From a virus, in the IMG/VR virus record IMGVR_UViG_3300044994_000386, positions 1 to 64,000 of that record: a stretch of DNA of 64,000 nucleotides. One strand, given 5' to 3'. Below, piece after piece: positions 26,086 through 34,569 of the stretch. The notes below the pieces were generated by a model that made no database searches, was not told the origin of the DNA, and was given only the letters and a program-made list of their open reading frames with translations. The translations under genes and the position numbers were made by a program. Position 1 is the first letter of the stretch; each line of letters starts with the position of its first letter.

Positions 26086-26370
26086 ATGGAACAAATGAAA
26101 TCAATTTGTAGAAATCCTTGGTGTAAGTCACATTTTTACTATACTGAGAATGATATGATTATAGTAGGTACAGATAAACTAAATGGTAAAATCGATGATC
26201 AAATTGAAAAAGTACCACCAACTGAATGTCCTAAATGTCGAAGCTTTAATCAAGAGTTGTCCGGAGGTGTTTCTTGGATTGAAAAGAAATATGAAGGCTC
26301 TCGCGATGATGGTTTACCACATACTATTTCAATCAACATTTCAAAATATATATATGGGAGAAAATGGTAA
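26086..26370 (+). CDS. Small zinc-ribbon-like protein
   Basis: Predicted 94 aa. Two Cys pairs, CRNPWC near residue 8 and CPKC near residue 46, are spaced as in a zinc ribbon. The C-terminal part (GVSWIEKKYEGSRDDGLPHT) has no known match. It overlaps the next gene by 7 bp, so the two are probably co-translated. Zinc binding is inferred from the Cys pattern. Confidence 0.65.
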   Translation: MEQMKSICRNPWCKSHFYYTENDMIIVGTDKLNGKIDDQIEKVPPTECPKCRSFNQELSGGVSWIEKKYEGSRDDGLPHTISINISKYIYGRKW

Positions 26371-27227
26371 AAGCAAATTTTTTTGATTTAGACGTAATTG
26401 TTAGTACAGATGCTAAGGCTTGGATTGTTGATAAAAATAATCCTTCGATTCCTATTATGAAAATTTCTAAGTCTGATTTTAATTTATATCAAAACGGCAT
26501 CTTCAGAAAGCAAGGTAACAAAATTGAATTCAATGGTAAAACGTTCTGGTTACCAACAGACATAGTCAATAAATTAAAAATTAAAGTAAAAAACCATAAT
26601 TCTAAATTTACAGATTTGGCCATTTCATTACAAGAATTTTTAAACAAAGATATTATTGATAATTTAAAATTTGAATTGAATATTCAATTATTATCTAAAT
26701 TAAAAAATACCACAGATGATATTTATATTATCTGTTCAAAACAAACTAAGCTTTCACATCAGTCTATTATTGATAAGTTTAAAGAGAAATTAAAAGAACA
26801 AGGATTACAAATTAAAAACTTCTATTTTATATCCGAAACATTCTACAATCAAAATAAAGATGATGTTGAATTTAAAAAAATAAGATTGTTAATTCAACAT
26901 TTGATTGGTTATAAAACTTCCGGAAATAAATTTATTGACGAAGAAATAACTAGATATGACCAAATCGAATACTATGATAATAATTTAGACACTATAGAAG
27001 TTACTAAACAAATTAACGATATTTTGAAAGTTATTTGGCAAAATTCTGATGATGGTTTAAAATCTGTAATCAAAGAAGATATTATTCAATATAAACCTCA
27101 GTTAATTGTTAATCAAGTCAATGATAATAAATTAAATCAGATTTCATCTGAGAAGATACTTCTATCACTTTCAAATTTAATAAAGACATTTGAGAGTTTT
27201 AATTTAGTAAATTACCGTTTTAGGTGA
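26364..27227 (+). CDS. Unknown phage protein
   Basis: Predicted 287 aa. Near residue 118 a strand-loop segment (DDIYIICSKQTKLSHQSIID) and near 195 a segment ending DEEITRYDQIEYYDNN look like parts of a Rossmann-like or HAD-like fold, but the nucleophile motif DxDxT is absent. I therefore do not call it a phosphatase. Its start lies inside the end of the zinc-ribbon gene. It has no visible terminator; the next 150 bp before the convergent gene contains nothing I recognise. Confidence 0.6.
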   Translation: MVKANFFDLDVIVSTDAKAWIVDKNNPSIPIMKISKSDFNLYQNGIFRKQGNKIEFNGKTFWLPTDIVNKLKIKVKNHNSKFTDLAISLQEFLNKDIIDNLKFELNIQLLSKLKNTTDDIYIICSKQTKLSHQSIIDKFKEKLKEQGLQIKNFYFISETFYNQNKDDVEFKKIRLLIQHLIGYKTSGNKFIDEEITRYDQIEYYDNNLDTIEVTKQINDILKVIWQNSDDGLKSVIKEDIIQYKPQLIVNQVNDNKLNQISSEKILLSLSNLIKTFESFNLVNYRFR

Positions 27228-27375
27228 ACTAGGATCGACTCTAAATACTTATAGAAAAATCAATCAATTCAATATAATATTACAATTAACTCAAATGTAG
27301 TAGGGTGTTATAGATATAATTAACTGGAAGAGTATTGATTCTAAATTTAAATTAGTTAATTTTCAATGAATCTGA

Positions 27376-27981
27376 TTATTCTTTATTCTTCAAGTACTTA
27401 TCAATCATTTCATTCAAACTACGAGAGTCAGTAATTTGACCAGTTTCAATTTTATTTTCTTCTTCTTCAATTGTTTCAGTTCTTTTTGGCATCTCATTTA
27501 GACCTAAATCTTTACGTATTTCTTTATAAAACTTTTCCAATTCGGTTCTTTGTGTTGTAGCAAACTTTGTGTTTTCGCGTATTTGAGAAATCGTTTGATT
27601 CACAACTTCATGCATACGAGCTGAATTATCACCATTATCTACTTGCCTTAATTGAGTTAAAAAATTTTTACGTGTCATTTTCTGTAAAAAAATAGTTTCA
27701 GCATAAACCATTGCATCTTCTTTCATCTTATTTCTAATATATTGATGTTGTGATACTGGAGAATCACCAAGATATAAATCAACTAAAGACTCGAGAATTT
27801 CATTGGCTTGTGACTTAGCATCTTGAATATCGTTATCATAGTCATAGATTTGAATCTCACCTAAATCTGGTAAATCATCTTTGGTTGCTAAGTATTTAGA
27901 AACGTCTAAATCTTTGTTTTGGTTTTGAATTCTATCAAATTCATCTTGTAGTTCGTTAATCTTTTGTTCTTTCTTGTTCAT
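27376..27981 (-). CDS. Unknown helical protein divergent from the large terminase (possible small terminase)
   Basis: Predicted 201 aa from the ATG at 27979-27981 (MNKKEQKINELQDEFDRIQN); the longer open frame upstream overlaps the terminase promoter region and is rejected. It is largely alpha-helical and charged. A central segment contains HEVVNQTISQIRENTKFATT, and it has an acidic tail. It lies back-to-back with gp17, 49 bp apart. Small terminases are coiled-coil oligomers of 140-200 aa usually next to gp17, so this is a candidate, but the opposite strand and lack of a clear motif keep confidence low. Confidence 0.55.
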   Translation of the reverse strand: MNKKEQKINELQDEFDRIQNQNKDLDVSKYLATKDDLPDLGEIQIYDYDNDIQDAKSQANEILESLVDLYLGDSPVSQHQYIRNKMKEDAMVYAETIFLQKMTRKNFLTQLRQVDNGDNSARMHEVVNQTISQIRENTKFATTQRTELEKFYKEIRKDLGLNEMPKRTETIEEEENKIETGQITDSRSLNEMIDKYLKNKE

Positions 27982-28030
27982 GATTATAAACGAGAATTTT
28001 AGATATATATTGAAAAATAATAATTCCTTT

Positions 28031-30175
28031 ATGATAAATAAAAAACCACCTGTAATTAAAAAAATTGTTTTTACCACAGATTTAGTTGAAAAAACAACCA
28101 AAAGAATTCATGATGGTGAAAAAGTGCAAAAATTTGAAAATCCGTGGTTTGTAGGTGAAATTGGTGTAAGGAGAGCCGGTATCGCATTTAAGCTAAGTGA
28201 AAATGAGATTCAAGAGTATATTCGTTGTAAATTAGATATTCATTACTTTGCTGAAAAATATTGTAAAGTAAAAACAGAAGATGGATCAATTCAAAATATT
28301 AAGTTAAGAGATTATCAAAAAGATATTTTAGATCTTTATACTAAGAACAGATTTTCAATTTTAATGGGTTCGCGACAGATTGGTAAAACAATTAATGCGG
28401 CAATTACAATGTTACACTTTATTACTTTTAATAATGATAAAAACATTATGATTGTAGCAAATATCCGAGGGACTACAATTGAAATTGTGGATAAAATAAA
28501 ATCGATTTATGTTAATTTACCATTTTTTTTGAAAGTAGGTATTAAAAATTGGAACCAACAATCCATTATCTGCGAAAATGGTTGTCGTATTAAGACTGCT
28601 GCTCGAAGTAAATCACCTGCGATTGGTTTTACAATTGATTTTCTTTACCTAGATGAGTTTGCACATATTCCATCAAATATTATCGAACCTTATTACACTG
28701 CGGCTTTCCCAGTAGTTTCGGCGATTGAAAACTCTAAAATTATTATTACTTCAACCCCAAAAGGTATGAATCTTTTCTATCGATTACTTATGGATGCTGA
28801 AAGACCAGAAGGTGATCCCCAAAAGAATAACTATCGAGCAATGAGAGTTTACTGGTATCAAGTGCCGGGTCGATTTGTAACTTATTATAGATTAAATAAT
28901 CATCGAATGTATGAACATGGGGTTACAAAAGAACAAATATTTGAACAAGTTAAAGAGCACTTTAGTGATTTTACAAAGGTAGAAATGAAATTCAACTCAG
29001 AACTTGTTAAATATGTAATTTATGTTTATAATAATGATACCTGTTCGGAAGAAATGGCTAAGAAATTTGAATTTATAAATTCAAAAGGCGAATCATTGCC
29101 GATACAAAATATCGCAGAAGTAACAACTTGGAAACAAGAAGCGATTAAAGATATCGGTGGTGAAGAAGCATTTAACCAAGAATATGGTCTTAGATTTATA
29201 AATACCACTCGTTCATTATTGAATGAAAGTATTATTGAGTCATTAATTGAGAATAAAAAACATTATGAATATGAAAAGATTTATGAATTCGATAAAAAAT
29301 TAAAATTTAGTTATTCTGACTTGAAATGGATAAAAGATGATGAAGTATTCACACCAGTGATGAGAAATTCGATCAGGGGAGTGATGTCAGTAGATATTTC
29401 TGAAGGTTTAGGTCAGGACTATTCGGTAATTAATATATTCAAAATTGCACCAAAACCAAAAGAAGTAATCGATGTTTTTAAACATACATATACTTCACTT
29501 TCAGATTTCTTTTGTCTGCAACAGATTGGTATGTACCGATCTAATTTTGTTTCAGTAAAACAATTGGCAGAAATTTTTTACCTACTAGTGTTTGAATATT
29601 TTAATTATGAAAATTGGAAAGTAGTACTTGAGGTTAATAACTATGGTAATGAGTTTTTAGCACATTTGCCACACGTTTTTGATGGCAATAATAATTATGG
29701 TTCTTCAATATTTTTTAGGTATAAGCATAGATTAGATGCGGTTGAAGAAAAAATAGGACTCAAAGTCGGTGATAATAAAAATATGTTAGTAAAAGAATAC
29801 CAAGAAGCTATGGAGAAGCGTAATTTTATAATTACACAAGAAGATAACATTCGAGAAATAACTACATTCGTAAAACACATAACTCCGTCTGGAAATGTGA
29901 GATATGCCGCAGATATTGGGAATGATGATACGGTAATGACTTTGGTAAACTTATCATCAGTATTCAGCAAACACGCATTCAAAGAAATGGTAGAAGATTA
30001 TGCTCCACAGATTGTAGATGCCACAACTTTAAATGAATGGAATCAATTCTTGAAAAATATTGAATATATAGAAGGTACTGATTATTCTTCGCTTATAAAT
30101 GTAAATCGCAAACGTAAATTAATAAATCAATATAGGAAAAATTTCAGACCAGGAAATAATTGGTTAGGAATTTAA
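28031..30175 (+). CDS. 17: Terminase large subunit (T4 gp17-like)
   Basis: Predicted 714 aa from ATG 28031; T4 gp17 is 610 aa. It is the ATPase and nuclease that pumps DNA into the prohead and cuts concatemers. The ATPase shows the Q-motif-like KLRDYQKDILDLY, Walker A variant MGSRQIGKTIN near residue 117, Walker B FLYLDEFAHI near 202 and the coupling ITSTPKG near 235. The nuclease has RGVMSVDISEGLGQDYSVIN near 450 and the acidic cluster VVLEVNNYGNEF, as in the RNase H-like domain. The start was chosen over an upstream one because the preceding codons overlap the divergent gene. A late-type core lies about 25 bp upstream. Confidence 0.92.
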   Translation: MINKKPPVIKKIVFTTDLVEKTTKRIHDGEKVQKFENPWFVGEIGVRRAGIAFKLSENEIQEYIRCKLDIHYFAEKYCKVKTEDGSIQNIKLRDYQKDILDLYTKNRFSILMGSRQIGKTINAAITMLHFITFNNDKNIMIVANIRGTTIEIVDKIKSIYVNLPFFLKVGIKNWNQQSIICENGCRIKTAARSKSPAIGFTIDFLYLDEFAHIPSNIIEPYYTAAFPVVSAIENSKIIITSTPKGMNLFYRLLMDAERPEGDPQKNNYRAMRVYWYQVPGRFVTYYRLNNHRMYEHGVTKEQIFEQVKEHFSDFTKVEMKFNSELVKYVIYVYNNDTCSEEMAKKFEFINSKGESLPIQNIAEVTTWKQEAIKDIGGEEAFNQEYGLRFINTTRSLLNESIIESLIENKKHYEYEKIYEFDKKLKFSYSDLKWIKDDEVFTPVMRNSIRGVMSVDISEGLGQDYSVINIFKIAPKPKEVIDVFKHTYTSLSDFFCLQQIGMYRSNFVSVKQLAEIFYLLVFEYFNYENWKVVLEVNNYGNEFLAHLPHVFDGNNNYGSSIFFRYKHRLDAVEEKIGLKVGDNKNMLVKEYQEAMEKRNFIITQEDNIREITTFVKHITPSGNVRYAADIGNDDTVMTLVNLSSVFSKHAFKEMVEDYAPQIVDATTLNEWNQFLKNIEYIEGTDYSSLINVNRKRKLINQYRKNFRPGNNWLGI

Positions 30176-30187
30176 ATATATATATTT

Positions 30188-30601
30188 ATGAAACATCTAA
30201 AAGATTTTGAAAAATTCAAAGAAAGACTTTTTGATATATTCTCAAGTAGTGAAAAAAATAGAGAAGAAATGAATGTATCAAAAAGACTTAAAGAAAATGA
30301 TATTGTTCAGATATTTGAAACAGATCCTGAAACTAAAAAACAAAATGACACTACTTGTTTTTTAATTTGGAAAGGTGAAGATGGTAAACAAAATAATAAG
30401 GTTGCTAAGATATCACTTGATAAAATGAATGAATATGGTAAACCTATTTTTAAATTAACAATATTCGAAGGTGATAAAGTCAAATCAACTAAATTTTTTC
30501 TAAGTCAAGAGTTAGCAACACATCAGTTCTTAAACTATTGGGAGTCTCAAACTGATGAGGGTAGAAAGAAAAATAAAAGCTACAAGATTAAGAAATTTTA
30601 A
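30188..30601 (+). CDS. Putative internal head protein
   Basis: Predicted 137 aa, starting MKHLKDFEKFKERLFDIF, a clear capsid-targeting-like leader. The remainder (ENDIVQIFETDPETKKQNDT, then TCFLIWKGED and a Lys-rich end) has no recognised domain. It lies 12 bp behind gp17, with an AT-only promoter-like stretch (AATATATATATTT) directly before the ATG. Its stop overlaps that of the convergent clpS by 4 bp. Packaging is inferred from the leader only. Confidence 0.65.
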   Translation: MKHLKDFEKFKERLFDIFSSSEKNREEMNVSKRLKENDIVQIFETDPETKKQNDTTCFLIWKGEDGKQNNKVAKISLDKMNEYGKPIFKLTIFEGDKVKSTKFFLSQELATHQFLNYWESQTDEGRKKNKSYKIKKF

Positions 30602-30879
30602 GCAACTTCCATTGTTGCTGATAAGCCTGCTGCTTTCAATTTCTCACACATCTTATTCAATGTTTCTTTATCACCGCGCTTTACTTCACATTTACCCCTG
30701 AAATGAACTATGTGTGCACATTGGCTAGCCTGTTCAAATTCATGTTTGCAAATCTTCATAAGACATTCTATAACCCAATCAAAGGTATTATAGTCGTCAT
30801 TATGTAGAATCAGTACATAAGGCTGACTTAGTATTTCATCTAGTTCGGTTTCTAATTTTTCTTTATAAATAGTTGCCAT
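30598..30879 (-). CDS. clpS: ClpS-like adaptor of Clp protease
   Basis: Predicted 93 aa, the full length of ClpS. ClpS delivers N-degron substrates to ClpA or ClpC. The family core is intact: PYVLILHNDDYNTFDWVIEC at residues 20-39, then ASQCAHIVHFRGKCEVKRGD. These include the N-D-D substrate-pocket residues and the A-x-x-x-V-H-x-x-G motif. It ends KAAGLSATMEVA, as typical ClpS does. A phage copy could redirect host Clp proteolysis. It shares the window with a clpP-like gene at 49434; no Clp ATPase is present. Confidence 0.9.
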   Translation of the reverse strand: MATIYKEKLETELDEILSQPYVLILHNDDYNTFDWVIECLMKICKHEFEQASQCAHIVHFRGKCEVKRGDKETLNKMCEKLKAAGLSATMEVA

Positions 30880-30882
30880 TTT

Positions 30883-31437
30883 TTATATAATATTATTTAA
30901 GTTTTTATTTGTTTTAAATTCTTTCTTATTAATTACATCAATAATCCTTACAGTTATTGATTGGTCATTTGCCCAATCTTCAAACATAATTAAATGTTCG
31001 TATCTATCATCGAAAATAATAAACTCTTCAGCCATTGGAAACTGTTTAATTTTTTGTTCAAAAAGGCGAGTTTTGAATTTGTAAGTTTCACCACCGGTAT
31101 TGCAATAAACACCCTTTGAATTATCTTCACTTGGTGTGAAAGTGATACTATGTAAATTCAATACATCTAGAACTTGCTTTTCAAGTTTATGTAGGCGACC
31201 AGTTGCTAAGAAGCAATATGTTTCTAAATCGTTGATGTATTTTTCGTAGAATTTATAAACCCAGCTATTTATTGTTAGATTAAAAACTTTAGTATTAAGC
31301 GATTCAGCATTTCCCCACCATCCTTTACCAGACCATTGCATACCAGTGGTTTTTTCCCACTCGCTTTTACCTAATTCAGGTGTGGGTGTATTAATTAATG
31401 TTTTATCGAAATCAAAGCAAACAATTTTTTTAATCAT
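30883..31437 (-). CDS. HAD-superfamily phosphatase (HAD_SAK-like)
   Basis: Predicted 184 aa. HAD motif I is KIVCFDFDKTLINTP at residues 4-18, with the DxD nucleophile pair. A motif II-like Thr/Gly lies in CFLATGRLHKLEKQV near 78. A late acidic pair occurs in FIIFDDRYEHLIMFEDWAND near 138. The layout fits HAD domains of the Swiss-army-knife RNA-repair type, which remove phosphates from nucleic-acid ends. The precise substrate is not determinable. It sits 3 bp upstream of clpS on the same strand, so they form an operon. Confidence 0.75.
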   Translation of the reverse strand: MIKKIVCFDFDKTLINTPTPELGKSEWEKTTGMQWSGKGWWGNAESLNTKVFNLTINSWVYKFYEKYINDLETYCFLATGRLHKLEKQVLDVLNLHSITFTPSEDNSKGVYCNTGGETYKFKTRLFEQKIKQFPMAEEFIIFDDRYEHLIMFEDWANDQSITVRIIDVINKKEFKTNKNLNNII

Positions 31438-31573
31438 TTTTATTATTTTTATTATTTTTATTTATATATATAGCAAATATAGTTAAAAATGTATAAAATA
31501 GAAAATCTTTCAAATGAAAATATATTCTAATATAATTAATAAATTTTAATTATAAAAATAAATATATATATTT

Positions 31574-31984
31574 ATGAAACTAAATCTAAAAACATTAATA
31601 ATAATAGCATTTTTTATATCTTTTGTAATATTTTTTACTAAATGTTACATAGAAGGAGACAATAATCGTAAAGAAAATAAAAAGCTTAAAGAAGAAATAG
31701 AACAAATAAAACATATCAGAGATTCGCTCAGTTCAGAAAGAAGAAAAATAGATCTTAAAGTTGATAGTCTAAATAGAGAATTGTTTGAAACTAAAAAAAG
31801 AATTGATAAATTGGATAATCAACTATTAACCAATAAAATTGAATTACAAATTGCTAAGGATAAGCTCAGTTCTCTACAACATCGCCTGAATGTTACTAAA
31901 AATAAAATTCAAGAATTGAAGGCAAATCCAATAAAAAGAAAAGGTGATGATTTGTTAAATTCTATAAAAGAAAAAACTAAATAA
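31574..31984 (+). CDS. Inner-membrane coiled-coil protein, i-spanin-like
   Basis: Predicted 136 aa. One N-terminal membrane segment (LKTLIIIAFFISFVIFFTKC, residues 5-24) is followed by a continuous coiled coil to the end (KLKEEIEQIKHIRDSLSSER, then DKLDNQLLTNKIELQIAKDK). This N-in, C-out topology is that of inner-membrane spanins, which bridge to the outer membrane during lysis of Gram-negative hosts. The next gene, 5 bp downstream, encodes a secreted coiled-coil partner. AATAAATATATATATTTATG at the start is a probable promoter. No endolysin or holin is recognisable nearby, so the assignment rests on topology. Confidence 0.55.
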   Translation: MKLNLKTLIIIAFFISFVIFFTKCYIEGDNNRKENKKLKEEIEQIKHIRDSLSSERRKIDLKVDSLNRELFETKKRIDKLDNQLLTNKIELQIAKDKLSSLQHRLNVTKNKIQELKANPIKRKGDDLLNSIKEKTK

Positions 31985-31989
31985 TTTTT

Positions 31990-32484
31990 ATGAAAATTAT
32001 AATAACAATCATTTTAAGTTGTTTATTAACTATTTCCGTTTTTGGTCAATCAAATGATTCAACATCCTATCCAAAGTATTATGTATTAAACAGTGATACA
32101 CTTGGTGTAATTTTAACTGTAGATCAATTGCAAAAAATAGATAATGATTTAGAGATTAAAAATCTATTAGAAAGTTCTTTAATAGATTGTGATTTATTAT
32201 CTTCACAATATATTATTGTTGTATCAAAACTTGAAAATAGAGTATCAATCTTAGAGTTAAAAAATTCAGAATTATTAAAGGTGACTGATCAACAAGATCA
32301 AATTATTAATCAATTAAATTTAAAATTGGTCAACTATGAAAAAGATTTGAATCTGTGTGATGATCAAAATAAAAAAAAGGACTCTATTATATCTAATCAA
32401 CAAATGACAATTAATAGGCTTTTAATAGGTAATGTTGTCTTGAATTTAGGTCTATTCGCTATAATTGTTGCAATTATTTTATAA
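31990..32484 (+). CDS. Secreted coiled-coil protein with C-terminal membrane anchor
   Basis: Predicted 164 aa. Residues 1-20 are a signal peptide ending VFGQ, the cleavage context typical of Bacteroidota; a lipobox reading (ILSC at 8-11) is possible but would be very short. A coiled coil covers about 75-140, and the protein ends with a hydrophobic segment, LLIGNVVLNLGLFAIIVAII. It immediately follows the i-spanin-like gene and may be its partner or a unimolecular spanin. It could also be an unrelated envelope protein. Confidence 0.55.
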   Translation: MKIIITIILSCLLTISVFGQSNDSTSYPKYYVLNSDTLGVILTVDQLQKIDNDLEIKNLLESSLIDCDLLSSQYIIVVSKLENRVSILELKNSELLKVTDQQDQIINQLNLKLVNYEKDLNLCDDQNKKKDSIISNQQMTINRLLIGNVVLNLGLFAIIVAIIL

Positions 32485-32545
32485 AGTGAAAAAAATGAGT
32501 TTTAATATATAATATATATTATACAAAAAATTATTAAATTTTAAG

Positions 32546-33211
32546 ATGAAACACATCAGAAAGTTTGAAAGTTACAGAATCTATAAAAAAAGAGAAGAAA
32601 TCATAAGAGAATCTGTAATTCAAGTAAATGACACTTACAAAGTAAGAACTATGGTTGATATTCCTCAATCACTAATAAATGCTTATGTAAAGAAAGTAAA
32701 AGACAACACAGGTAAAAATCTTAGACAATTCTTTGGTGATGTTGACATCGCAGAGGAAATTGTAAAATACATCACCTTAAATGGTTTAGATGTTGATAAA
32801 ATTTCAGCAAATGCTCTTATGGGCGGTTCACAAGGACAGTCCCAAGGTCAAGGTCAAATACAGTCTCAATCAGAGACACAGTCGCAAGCTCAAACTCAAG
32901 CACAAAGTCAAGCACAAACTCAAGCACAAAGTCAGGCACAAACTCAAGCACAAAGTCAAGCTCAAACTCAAGCACAAACTCAAGCAAAAAGTCAGGCACA
33001 AAGTCAGGCACAAACACAAGCTCAGGTTCAAGTTCAAGTTGAAGCCGAAACTCAAACACAACCACAAGCTCAAGATCAAGATGAATTTGAAGAAGTTCCT
33101 CAATCTAAACCACAGACTCAAGGCCAGGCACAAGAAGAAACAGAAGAAGATGAAGAAGTAGATCAATCTCAGGAAGAGACAGAAGAAGATGAAGAAGAAC
33201 TTCCTCTATAA
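32546..33211 (+). CDS. Putative internal head protein with Q-rich repeat and acidic tail
   Basis: Predicted 221 aa. The leader MKHIRKFESYRIYKKREEII is followed by a small folded region to about residue 90 (VRTMVDIPQSLINAYVKKVK). Next comes a low-complexity stretch of about 70 residues, almost only Gln with Ala, Thr and Ser (QAQTQAQS type), and finally an acidic tail (EETEEDEEVDQSQEETEEDE). The middle is intrinsically disordered and prion-like in composition. A promoter core TTAATATATAA lies about 35 bp upstream. Function unknown; packaging inferred from the leader. Confidence 0.65.
   Translation: MKHIRKFESYRIYKKREEIIRESVIQVNDTYKVRTMVDIPQSLINAYVKKVKDNTGKNLRQFFGDVDIAEEIVKYITLNGLDVDKISANALMGGSQGQSQGQGQIQSQSETQSQAQTQAQSQAQTQAQSQAQTQAQSQAQTQAQTQAKSQAQSQAQTQAQVQVQVEAETQTQPQAQDQDEFEEVPQSKPQTQGQAQEETEEDEEVDQSQEETEEDEEELPL
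32872..33050 (+). repeat. Short tandem repeat coding Gln-Ala/Thr/Ser-rich tract
   Basis: Six-base units of the type CAAGCA, CAAACT and CAAAGT alternate in near-perfect 12- and 24-base tandem order. Such sequence expands and contracts by slippage, so tract length probably varies between isolates. Confidence 0.8.
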
Positions 33212-33275
33212 TACGGGATGATTATTTCGTTTTTTTTTTTTTCTATTAAGTAATACATTTTTAACATAGATCTTA

Positions 33276-33308
33276 TAAAAAAGTATCAATAAATTGGTAC
33301 TTTTTTTA
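33276..33308 (+). terminator. Intrinsic terminator
   Basis: AAAAAGTATC pairs with GGTACTTTTT around an 8-base loop with a T-run, about 65 bp after the Q-rich gene. The rest of 33212-33408 shows nothing else except the next promoter. Confidence 0.65.
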
Positions 33309-33393
33309 TTTTATGTAGGATATTTGAAACAAAATTGCGATATTGATAATGACACAGAATTAATAGAAAAATCATAAAATTACTAAGGTTATT

Positions 33394-33404
33394 TTAATAT
33401 ATAA
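33394..33404 (+). promoter_or_regulatory. Late-type promoter, 4 bp from a GTG start
   Basis: The core TTAATATATAA ends four bases before GTG at 33409. The close spacing selects GTG as the true start, since only this codon gives the conserved leader MKHLKLFESF. Confidence 0.55.
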
Positions 33405-33408
33405 TCTT

Positions 33409-34131
33409 GTGAAACACTTAAAGCTTTTTGAATCATTTAAGAAATTTTATTTTGATAGTATAGATGAGATGGAAGTCGAGAATCCAATTTACCGTTGGTC
33501 TGTTTTCATTTCACCTAAGATCACGAGAATATCAGAATCAAACCAGAATGATTCAACACTCTTAATTGTTGATGTCCAGAAATCATTCAAGAAATGGTTC
33601 ACTGAAAAGTATGTAAATGAATTAAAGAAATATGCTTCTCAATTTACTAATGTTTATCAAATCTGGGATAACCATGTCGATGGTAAAAATGTAGATAAAG
33701 ATTATCTTTATGATCGAAATCCAAAAGTACCGGTACACAATGATTTATATACTTTTCCGAATCAAAAAGATCTCATTGAAAAAAGATACAACTATAATGT
33801 AAATGCTGATTTTTATAGAAAAATTCTTGATAAAGAAGTTTACCAAGAAATTATTAATAGAGAAAATAGAAAAGAATTAAAAAAAGGTGATATTTTTCCG
33901 ACTAAAGAAGGAACATATATTGTATATGTTGGAAATAATCATAAGTGGCACCATCTTAGTAAGAAATTATATGATCTATTAGTTAGTTTAAAAAATAAAA
34001 CGGTCACTATAGTTGGTGGATCGGACAGTGAGTGTCTAGAAGACATTTACACTGCTGCTTTATCGTTAGGTGTTAAAATAAAAAGAGATTGGAAGTTTAT
34101 ATATACATCCACAAGCTGTCCTATAAAATAA
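33409..34131 (+). CDS. Isochorismatase-like cysteine hydrolase with capsid-targeting-like leader
   Basis: Predicted 240 aa from a GTG. Residues 1-13 (MKHLKLFESFKKF) are a near-perfect version of the recurring leader. The rest is an isochorismatase-like hydrolase: STLLIVDVQKSFKKWF near 48-63 carries the catalytic Asp, QIWDNHVDG follows the next strand, and VGGSDSECLEDIYTAALSLG near 204-223 carries the nucleophile Cys. This superfamily includes isochorismatases, nicotinamidases and other amidohydrolases acting on small metabolites; the substrate here is unknown. An enzyme carrying a packaging leader suggests injection with the DNA, as with T4 Alt. Confidence 0.75.
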   Translation: MKHLKLFESFKKFYFDSIDEMEVENPIYRWSVFISPKITRISESNQNDSTLLIVDVQKSFKKWFTEKYVNELKKYASQFTNVYQIWDNHVDGKNVDKDYLYDRNPKVPVHNDLYTFPNQKDLIEKRYNYNVNADFYRKILDKEVYQEIINRENRKELKKGDIFPTKEGTYIVYVGNNHKWHHLSKKLYDLLVSLKNKTVTIVGGSDSECLEDIYTAALSLGVKIKRDWKFIYTSTSCPIK

Positions 34132-34176
34132 ATCTATTAAATAGATTGTCCTTTAAAAGTTTACTTACCCTATAAT

Positions 34177-34566
34177 TTAATTAATCCCGTAAATTGAACC
34201 AATTTGTGCAAATACTTTGTAATCTTGTATTTGAAAGTTAATAAACATGATATCTTGATAATTACCAGGATCTTGAGCAAAAACCACATCTAAGTCATAA
34301 TTAAGGTTAATAATTTCTGGAATGTATCTTTGTATCTGAGCATTCAACTGTCTTTTAACAAAATCGGCAGAAACACTAGTTTCATATAATAGCTCTTCGA
34401 GATTTCCGCCAAAATTTGGTTCACCTAAAACTTCACCTTGGTTTGTAAACAATATCATTTCATATTTTTGTATAATAACACGAATAATATCATCTTCATC
34501 TAATCGGTTAGGATTATAATTTGGATGATTTGGGTATTCGATGTATAAATCTATAAAATCAATCAT
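34177..34566 (-). CDS. 25: Baseplate wedge protein (T4 gp25-like)
   Basis: Predicted 129 aa; T4 gp25 is 132 aa. It seeds sheath assembly on the baseplate. The family hallmark, EVLGEPNFGGNLEELLYE (residues 45-62, an EPR-like loop before a helix), is intact, as are an N-terminal INxF-like strand and the C-terminal FINFQIQDYKVFAQIGSI. The start is fixed by a late-type core three bases upstream on the minus strand. Confidence 0.85.
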   Translation of the reverse strand: MIDFIDLYIEYPNHPNYNPNRLDEDDIIRVIIQKYEMILFTNQGEVLGEPNFGGNLEELLYETSVSADFVKRQLNAQIQRYIPEIINLNYDLDVVFAQDPGNYQDIMFINFQIQDYKVFAQIGSIYGIN

Positions 34567-34569
34567 AAA

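Noticed and set aside
26364-27227. HAD phosphatase assignment for the 287-aa protein
   Set aside because: No DxDxT nucleophile motif is present, although some strands look Rossmann-like.
32790-33166. Long overlapping frames in the Q-rich repeat (Lys-rich on plus, Leu/Val-rich on minus)
   Set aside because: They are frame shadows of the short tandem repeat. The Gln-coding frame has the leader, promoter and acidic tail.
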